Part shown: positions 1 through 4,467 of the stretch, one piece after another | Numbering within the stretch: position 1 is the first letter of the stretch | Layout of the letters: each line of letters opens with the position of its first letter | Source: Flavisolibacter sp. | GTDB taxonomy: Bacteria > Bacteroidota > Bacteroidia > Chitinophagales > Chitinophagaceae | DNA length: 5,816 bases | Direction: 5' to 3' | Assembly: GCA_025936195.1 (NCBI GenBank) | Contig: JAICTW010000207.1 | Coordinates: 1 to 5,816 of the forward strand | Notes under the pieces: generated by a model | Told to the model about the DNA's origin: nothing | The model's database searches: none | Seen by the model: the letters and a program-made list of their open reading frames with translations, nothing else | Program-made: the position numbers and the translations under genes

Positions 1-564
1 AATTGCAAGCAAAGCCAGTAAAGAAAACCAGGCAACACTGATTCTTCCGAATGGAACAATAATGAGTGCAGCTAACAATGGACCAATCGAACTGCCTGCA
101 TTTCCGCCAACCTGAAAAATGGATTGAGCCAACCCGCGTCTTCCGCCGGAAGCCATATAAGCCACTTTCGATGCTTCGGGATGAAAAACGGAGGAGCCAA
201 CTCCAATCAATCCAACAGAGATCAGAAGCCACGAAAAACTAGAAGCAAAGGCCAGGCATACCAGTCCTACAAGCGTACAGCTCATGCCGGTTGCCAATGA
301 AAATGGTTGCGGTTTTTTGTCGGTATAAAAACCAACAAAAGGTTGCAGCAGCGATGCAGCCAGTTGAAACGTAAGTGTGATCAGTCCAACCTGCGCAAAG
401 CTTAAATGAAACGATCTTTTTACCAGGGGATATATTGATGGAATTAAAGATTGAATAGTATCGTTCAGCAAATGAGAGAAACTAATGGTTAGCAGGATGG
501 AGAAGATGGTTCCTTCCGCTACATTTTTAGGAATGTTCAATTCTTCATTTACAGATTGCTGCAT
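1..564 (-). CDS. MFS transporter, fosmidomycin-resistance (Fsr) type, partial (C-terminus off the left edge)
   Basis: Inner-membrane drug/H+ antiporter-type exporter of the major facilitator superfamily. This gene reads leftwards from the ATG at 564, and the first 188 codons are open to the window edge. The full family has about 390-410 residues and 12 membrane segments, so roughly half is present. Residues 15-47 form a first helix with an HLLND motif (31-35). Further hydrophobic segments lie at about 54-80, 89-108, 110-127 and 156-188. An MFS motif-A-like loop, GFYTDKK, is at 78-84 with D82 conserved. The strongest family clue is residues 123-155: GSSVFHPEAS followed by a GGRRGLAQS-FQVGGN stretch, which is characteristic of Fsr-like transporters. 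Substrate specificity (fosmidomycin or other compounds) is inferred from the family only. It is divergent from the exonuclease gene and has its own predicted promoter. There is no Shine-Dalgarno sequence, as is usual in Bacteroidota. Confidence 0.9.
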   Translation of the reverse strand, partial: MQQSVNEELNIPKNVAEGTIFSILLTISFSHLLNDTIQSLIPSIYPLVKRSFHLSFAQVGLITLTFQLAASLLQPFVGFYTDKKPQPFSLATGMSCTLVGLVCLAFASSFSWLLISVGLIGVGSSVFHPEASKVAYMASGGRRGLAQSIFQVGGNAGSSIGPLLAALIIVPFGRISVAWFSLLALLAI

Positions 565-582
565 GGGTGTTTTTTGAAGGTG

Positions 583-615
583 CAAAAGTAGAGTGCAGGA
601 AAGTTATAAAGCAAA
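583..615 (-). promoter_or_regulatory. Predicted Bacteroidota-type promoter of the MFS exporter gene
   Basis: Read on the minus strand, TTTG (615-612) is followed after 21 nt by TACTTTTG (590-583), an exact match to the phylum's TAnnTTTG -7 element. The 17-23 nt spacing range known for this promoter class is respected. Transcription would begin near 576-579, giving a short A-rich leader of about 12-15 nt before the ATG at 564. No Shine-Dalgarno sequence is present in that leader. Confidence 0.6.
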
Positions 616-728
616 TTAAAAGGATAATCTTGTAAAGAAGGAAGCCTGTTTTTTCAAGTGCGGGAAAGAATTGGAAAGCAAGTTATAGTTAGCTTCGCTC
701 TTAAGATTTATTCTTCAAATCTCTTTTC

Positions 729-1505
729 ATGAAAATTGCTACTTACAACGTTAATGGTGTCAATGGAAGATTGCCGGTATTGCTTCGTTGGTTAAAAGAA
801 TCAATGCCCGATGTGGTTTGCCTGCAGGAATTAAAAGCGCCGCAGGAGAAATTTCCTATTGAAGCAATAAAGGATGCAGGTTATCAGGCGATTTGGCACG
901 GACAAAAAAGTTGGAATGGTGTGGCTATCCTTTCACGCAAAGAAGAACCAAAAGAGATCAGGCGGGAGCTTCCCGGCGATGCTGAGGATGTGCATAGCCG
1001 TTATATGGAAGCTGTGGTGAATGATATTGTTATTGGATGTCTTTATTTGCCGAACGGCAATCCTGCTCCGGGACCTAAATTCGATTATAAACTCAGTTGG
1101 TTCGAACGTCTCAATAAACATGCGGCAAAGCTTTTAAAAGAAGACAAACCTGTTTTGCTGACCGGCGATTTTAATGTAATGCCCACCGAAATGGATGTGT
1201 ATAAACCGGAACGTTGGGTGAATGATGCTTTGTTCCGTCCAGAAACGCGGGAAGCATTTAAAAAACTAGTGGCGCAGGGTTGGACAGATGCTATTCGCAA
1301 ATTGTATCCCGATGAAAAGATCTATACATTTTGGGATTATTTCCGCAATGCATTTGGCCGTGATGCCGGGTTGCGCATTGATCATTTTTTATTAAATCCG
1401 CAACTTGCCAAACGCCTGATTAGGGGCGGTGTTGACAAACAGGTGCGTGGCTGGGAAAAAACAAGCGATCATGCGCCGGTTTGGATTGAACTTGCTGATG
1501 ATTAA
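729..1505 (+). CDS. xthA: Exodeoxyribonuclease III (AP endonuclease, EEP superfamily)
   Basis: Mg2+-dependent DNA repair enzyme of base excision repair. It cleaves 5' to abasic sites and has 3'-5' exonuclease and 3'-phosphatase activity in the cytoplasm. The product is 258 residues, close to the usual 255-270, and covers the whole endonuclease/exonuclease/phosphatase fold. Catalytic residues are visible in the expected order: N7 (YNVNG), metal ligand E34 (CLQELK), Y106 (LYLPNGN), D147 and N149 (TGDFNVMP), D218 (GLRIDHFLLNP), and the terminal D247-H248 pair (TSDHAPVW). Residues 199-206 (YTFWDYFR) match the DNA-binding segment of XthA rather than that of the ExoA or APE1 branches. The start at 729 puts N7 at the position seen in E. 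coli XthA. It is a single gene, with 164 bp of divergent spacer upstream and 192 bp of spacer downstream. Confidence 0.96.
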   Translation: MKIATYNVNGVNGRLPVLLRWLKESMPDVVCLQELKAPQEKFPIEAIKDAGYQAIWHGQKSWNGVAILSRKEEPKEIRRELPGDAEDVHSRYMEAVVNDIVIGCLYLPNGNPAPGPKFDYKLSWFERLNKHAAKLLKEDKPVLLTGDFNVMPTEMDVYKPERWVNDALFRPETREAFKKLVAQGWTDAIRKLYPDEKIYTFWDYFRNAFGRDAGLRIDHFLLNPQLAKRLIRGGVDKQVRGWEKTSDHAPVWIELADD

Positions 1506-1584
1506 AAATTATTTCTTCTGCTTCATAAATAGTTTCAAATAAGACGTGCAGGTTCTTATCTGCTTTGCTTCATCTTTTTCTCTT

Positions 1585-1598
1585 TATTTCCGGAAATA
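1585..1598. repeat. Perfect 14-bp palindrome in the xthA/START spacer
   Basis: TATTTCCGGAAATA reads identically on both strands and stands alone in the 192-bp spacer, 99 bp before the START-protein ATG. It is preceded by a T-rich stretch (1576-1589). Its size and two-fold symmetry suit a dimeric regulator site. It has no loop and no following T run, so it is not a normal intrinsic terminator. The regulator is unknown, and a chance palindrome cannot be ruled out. Confidence 0.35.
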
Positions 1599-1697
1599 TC
1601 AGGTCAAATAGTGACGAATGACAGCTTTTGAATTGTCGTAAGTCAATGTTTAAGCAATGAAAGGATAAGAACTTTATATCCGATTAACAAGCACGTC

Positions 1698-2312
1698 ATG
1701 AAATACAGGACTCCACATATTTTCTTACTGATGGCCAGCTTACTGATAGCTGGCATTACAATGGGTCAGAAGGATTGGAGTCTGGTGAATGATGGAGATT
1801 GGATCCAGGTTTACAAATCCGATATGTCTCATTCCAGTTACAAGCGCATTAAAGTAGAATGCACTGTTGACGGCACTATTGATAAGCTAATGGCTATTCT
1901 TAATGATGTAAACAATCATAAAAACTGGATCTACAATACAAAAAATGCTTACATCATTAAAAGGATCAGCCTTTATGAATATTATTATTACACCGAAACT
2001 TCACTTCCATGGCCCATGCAAAACCGCGATGCTGTAGTGCATATTAAATTTCAAAAAGACGATGCCAGTCGCTCTATGAATATTGTTGCCCAAGGTGAAC
2101 CTGAATATCTTTCTGCAATGAGTGGCAGGGTAAGGGTACCACGTTCTGCCAATACCTGGCAGGTTACCGTACCTGCGCCTAACAAGTTGCATATTGTTTA
2201 TGTGTTTGAAGCTGATCCCGGCGGTAGTCTTCCAAGCTGGCTGGTAAATGCTTTCGTTAATAAAGGTCCTTATGAAAGTTTCAGGAAGCTGGCTGAATTG
2301 TTGAAAAAATAA
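1698..2312 (+). CDS. Secreted START-domain (lipid-binding fold) protein
   Basis: Predicted exported protein of 204 residues with one START/SRPBCC domain, a helix-grip fold that holds a lipid or other hydrophobic ligand. Residues 1-23 are a signal peptide: a short basic start, a hydrophobic core around 8-20, then a probable cleavage near MGQ-KDW. There is no cysteine lipobox, so a soluble periplasmic protein is expected. START hallmarks are the W35-Q-V-Y strand, V71-N-N-H-K-N-W77 at the domain middle, the conserved turn LPWPMQNRDAVV (103-114), and a C-terminal amphipathic helix beginning near LPSWLVNAF and ending at the last residue. The domain is close to full length. Ligand and partner are not recognisable. 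It starts at the first ATG after a gap with no Shine-Dalgarno and no clear -7 box. It converges with the CNNM gene, with 11 bases between the stops. Confidence 0.85.
   Translation: MKYRTPHIFLLMASLLIAGITMGQKDWSLVNDGDWIQVYKSDMSHSSYKRIKVECTVDGTIDKLMAILNDVNNHKNWIYNTKNAYIIKRISLYEYYYYTETSLPWPMQNRDAVVHIKFQKDDASRSMNIVAQGEPEYLSAMSGRVRVPRSANTWQVTVPAPNKLHIVYVFEADPGGSLPSWLVNAFVNKGPYESFRKLAELLKK
1725..1754 (+). repeat. In-frame 15-bp tandem repeat with overlapping hairpin in the START-protein signal peptide
   Basis: Two adjacent 15-bp units (1725-1739 and 1740-1754) match at 12 of 15 positions. They encode LLMAS then LLIAG, the hydrophobic core of the signal peptide. The same bases form a perfect 7-bp stem (GCCAGCT 1734-1740, AGCTGGC 1748-1754) with a 7-nt loop, 36-56 nt downstream of the start codon. 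This looks like an old small duplication; any effect on translation is speculative. Confidence 0.5.
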
Positions 2313-2323
2313 AATCCACTAAT

Positions 2324-3622
2324 TTATTCTTCTTCCATTTCATCAATGATTTCCTGACTGGGTTTTACCAATACTTTGTCAATGCGGTGACTGTCCATAT
2401 CAACCACTTCAATATCAAAACCTCTCCAGCTTAATTTGTCGCCGGTTTGAGGAATGCGTTCCAGTTCATGCAGAATGCAACCGGCCAGGGTATCAAATGA
2501 ATGTTCCTCTTCGCCGGCCCAATCAGCTTTATCAAAGTAGCTGAGAAAATCATAAAATGGAATTTGCGCATCCACTAAAAAGCTCCCGTCTTCTCTGGCA
2601 ACGATTTCATAATCTTCAATACCGGTTTGCGGCATATCGCCAACAATCGCTTCCAGAATATCGTTGAGTGTGATCATTCCCTGGAGGCTTCCGTATTCAT
2701 CCACAATAAAGCAGGAGCTTTGTTTGGTTTCCTTGAAACGTTCCATTACCTGGTAAGCGGTATTGTTTTCGGGAACGAACAAGGCAGTTTGCACTACGTC
2801 CTTGAACTTTGTAAAATCATCAATGATGTACAAGTCCTTAATAGACACCATGCCTTTTATGTTATCAATGCTGCCATCGCAAATGGGATAGACCGAATGA
2901 GGCTCCTTCACAATTTTATCGCGAACGATCTCTTCATTGTCATTAATATCAAACCAAATCACATCGCTACGGTGCGTCATTAAAGAAGTAATGTTCCTGT
3001 CGCCTAAATGAAAGATCCGCTCGATCAGTTCTTTCTCTTCTTCTTCTATGCTTCCTGATTCCGTTCCTTCATTAATAATAGCTTTGATCTCATCTTCGGT
3101 TACAGTTTCTTCTTTTGTTCTTTTGATATTAAAAATGGTGAAGAAAAGATTGCTGGTTTTATTAAGCAACCACACAATGGGATGTGTCACCTTGCCAAAG
3201 CTTCTCATAGGTCCCGCTACCATCTTGGCAATTCTTTCTGCATTCAAAAGCCCAATACGTTTGGGCACCAGTTCACCAAAAACAATAGAAAGAAAAGTAA
3301 CAATGATAACAACAATAGTCGTAGCTACGGTCAATGAATATGCGCTCAAAAAATCAATGCGGGCAATGTAAGGCGCCAGCTGTTTTCCAAAACGTTCGCC
3401 GGAGTAAACGCCGGTTAAAATAGCAATAAGGGTGATGCCAATTTGTGCTGCCGACAAAAAGAGATCGGGATTATTGGAAAGTTTTAATGCAGCTTCCGCT
3501 TTTTTATCTCCCTTCTCCGCCATAGTTTCCAATCTTGCTTTACGTGCAGAGACCAAAGCAATTTCCGACATTACAAAAAGCCCATTCAAAATAATTAACC
3601 CCAGCAGTATAAAAATCTCCAT
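2324..3622 (-). CDS. HlyC/CorC-family membrane protein (CNNM + CBS pair + CorC_HlyC domains)
   Basis: Integral membrane protein of 432 residues, in the usual range for the family, which is often annotated as hemolysin or CorC and is linked to divalent-cation (Mg2+/Co2+) export or homeostasis. Domains in order: a CNNM/DUF21 transmembrane domain (1 to about 190) with hydrophobic segments near 1-23, 57-73, 93-115 and 135-164; the typical SEIALVSARKARLE segment at 19-32; FGELVPKR at 115-122 after the third helix; an acidic linker (175-208, including SGSIEEEEKELIERIF); a CBS pair (about 212-335, with FIVDEYGSLQGMITLNDILEAIVGD in the second); and a C-terminal CorC_HlyC domain (about 345-425) with the EEHSFDTLAGCIL motif. 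The hemolysin name is historical. The related Bacteroidota protein GldE shares this architecture, but no gliding genes are nearby. It lies 134 bp after the PAP2 gene on the same strand and probably has its own promoter. Confidence 0.93.
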   Translation of the reverse strand: MEIFILLGLIILNGLFVMSEIALVSARKARLETMAEKGDKKAEAALKLSNNPDLFLSAAQIGITLIAILTGVYSGERFGKQLAPYIARIDFLSAYSLTVATTIVVIIVTFLSIVFGELVPKRIGLLNAERIAKMVAGPMRSFGKVTHPIVWLLNKTSNLFFTIFNIKRTKEETVTEDEIKAIINEGTESGSIEEEEKELIERIFHLGDRNITSLMTHRSDVIWFDINDNEEIVRDKIVKEPHSVYPICDGSIDNIKGMVSIKDLYIIDDFTKFKDVVQTALFVPENNTAYQVMERFKETKQSSCFIVDEYGSLQGMITLNDILEAIVGDMPQTGIEDYEIVAREDGSFLVDAQIPFYDFLSYFDKADWAGEEEHSFDTLAGCILHELERIPQTGDKLSWRGFDIEVVDMDSHRIDKVLVKPSQEIIDEMEEE

Positions 3623-3652
3623 CTATATTTTTTTAGTACACAAACAGAAAAC

Positions 3653-3681
3653 GAATTACACAAATTTTTGTGAACTGTCAA
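3653..3681 (-). promoter_or_regulatory. Possible promoter of the CNNM/CorC gene
   Basis: On the minus strand TTGACA (3681-3676) precedes TAATTC (3658-3653) by 17 nt. The TTG to TA spacing of 20 nt also fits the Bacteroidota pattern, although the -7 element lacks the TTTG half. Transcription would start about 25 nt upstream of the ATG at 3622, and the A-rich leader ACTAAAAAAATATAG has no Shine-Dalgarno. A competing weaker -7 candidate, TCTGTTTG, lies slightly downstream without a properly spaced -33 element. Confidence 0.35.
3659..3672. repeat. 14-bp inverted repeat inside the predicted CNNM promoter spacer
   Basis: CACAAA and TTTGTG are perfect complements separated by 2 bases. They fall entirely between the predicted -33 and -7 elements of the CNNM/CorC gene, where a bound repressor or spacer-acting activator would sit. 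Six-base arms can occur by chance in AT-rich sequence, so an operator role is only a suggestion based on the placement. Confidence 0.35.
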
Positions 3682-3745
3682 GTGTCTTCACTTTCTCATT
3701 TTCGTCTTCAATTTACTTCTTCTCTATTGTTTGTTTTATTTTCAG

Positions 3746-3770
3746 TTCAATTCGTGTCAAACCAATTGAA
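3746..3770. repeat. Stem-loop straddling the PAP2 gene stop codon
   Basis: TTCAATT (3746-3752) and AATTGAA (3764-3770) form a perfect 7-bp stem around an 11-nt loop containing the minus-strand TGA stop (3757-3759). The minus-strand sequence after the stem is A-rich rather than T-rich, so it does not look like an intrinsic terminator. It could act as a 3'-end protecting structure or be incidental. Confidence 0.3.
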
Positions 3771-4359
3771 TGCTTCCCCATTTTTTATGAAATATCCGTG
3801 CCGTTATACTTCCGATCAGTACACCCAACAAAGCACCACCCAGTACATCCAACGGATAATGAACCCCGACATACACCTGTGCATAAGAAATAAAGAAAGC
3901 CCATACAAAAGCCAGGTACATCCATTTCTTAAAAATGCCTCTGAACGTTAAGAAGGCAAAACTGGCCATTCCGAAATGATTGGCAGCATGATTGGAAACA
4001 AAGCTGTAACTACCGGAACATTGTTGCAGCAACAATCGTACATAAACCATAAATTCAGAATCCTGGCAGGGACGAAGCCTGTGAACGGCTGTCTTTAAAA
4101 TCCTTGCTCCAATCATATCGGTAAGTGCAATAGTGCAAATGAAAAGCAAGCTCCACCACAATCCTTTTTTACCAAAATTCAAAGCAATGAAAACAGCAAT
4201 GAAAATGTAGAGAGGCGCCCAGAAAACAGAATTGCTGATGAAAGGCAGTACAGCATCAAAAAAAGGATTGGTCCAATGGCTGTTCAGTTTTATAAAAAGC
4301 CATTTGTCCCACTCATCCAATCTGTGCCATAAAGAAATCGCCGACAGGCCATCAATCAT
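3757..4359 (-). CDS. PAP2-family membrane phosphatase (phosphatidic acid phosphatase type 2 / haloperoxidase fold)
   Basis: Polytopic inner-membrane protein of 200 residues, likely to dephosphorylate a lipid phosphate or pyrophosphate (phosphatidate, phosphatidylglycerophosphate or undecaprenyl pyrophosphate; which one cannot be told). The N-terminus LDEWDKWLFIKLNSHW with NPFFDAVLPFIS is typical of small PAP2 proteins. Membrane segments lie near 45-63, 67-88, 144-165 and 168-190. Motif C1 is intact: K89-x6-R96-P97. Motif C2, normally PSGH, reads VSNH with H124 retained. Motif C3, normally SR-x5-H-x3-D, keeps H167 and D171 but has A160-Q161 in place of SR. A TTG codon at 4383 would extend the protein by 8 residues. 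I prefer the ATG at 4359 because a -7 promoter element lies immediately in front of it. It is divergent from the LTA-synthase-like gene. Confidence 0.88.
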   Translation of the reverse strand: MIDGLSAISLWHRLDEWDKWLFIKLNSHWTNPFFDAVLPFISNSVFWAPLYIFIAVFIALNFGKKGLWWSLLFICTIALTDMIGARILKTAVHRLRPCQDSEFMVYVRLLLQQCSGSYSFVSNHAANHFGMASFAFLTFRGIFKKWMYLAFVWAFFISYAQVYVGVHYPLDVLGGALLGVLIGSITARIFHKKWGSIQLV

Positions 4360-4363
4360 GCAA

Positions 4364-4371
4364 CAAAAGTA
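4364..4371 (-). promoter_or_regulatory. Predicted -7 promoter element abutting the PAP2 start codon
   Basis: On the minus strand TACTTTTG exactly matches TAnnTTTG and ends 4 nt before the ATG at 4359. Transcription would therefore start at or next to the A of the ATG, giving a leaderless mRNA. It also places the upstream TTG (4383) before the transcript start. I see no TTG/TTTG at the ideal 17-23 nt upstream, which lowers confidence. Confidence 0.4.
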
Positions 4372-4467
4372 AGCGAAGAACAAGCCTTGTCTGCCGAATT
4401 AATTCCCGCCTCTACTTTAAAATTTAGTTTTTTTGCAGTTGCTTCCGGTTAAATCGCCAATTCATTA

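Noticed and set aside
671..697. TTG-N16-TAGCTTCG as a promoter for xthA
   Set aside because: Spacing is one base short of the usual range and the -7 element has a mismatch; such matches are easily found by chance.
933..1300. Minus-strand open frames of 62 and 71 codons inside xthA
   Set aside because: They lie antisense to a complete exonuclease III with all its active-site residues.
1539..1559. ATAAGA / TCTTAT hairpin downstream of xthA as an intrinsic terminator
   Set aside because: The 6-bp stem is almost all A-T and no T run follows directly; the pyrimidine-rich stretch begins several bases later.
2303..2332. AT-rich inverted repeat (AATAAA / TTTATT) spanning both convergent stop codons, as a bidirectional terminator
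   Set aside because: The stem has only six A-T pairs, and extension needs a mismatch or bulge. It is too weak to call, although the position between convergent genes is suggestive.
2627..3371. Plus-strand open frames of 118 and 107 codons inside the CNNM gene
   Set aside because: They are antisense to a well-supported conserved protein and encode no recognisable domain.
3432..3951. Plus-strand open frames of 153 and 93 codons across the CNNM/PAP2 gap
   Set aside because: They overlap both minus-strand genes in antisense, have low-complexity Ser/Phe-rich translations and lack a family signature.
4387..4430. Promoter candidates for the LTA-synthase-like gene (TTG with TACTTTAA, or TAGTTTTT)
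   Set aside because: The first lacks the final TG of the -7 element and has a 23-nt spacing; the second has no properly spaced TTG. Neither is convincing.
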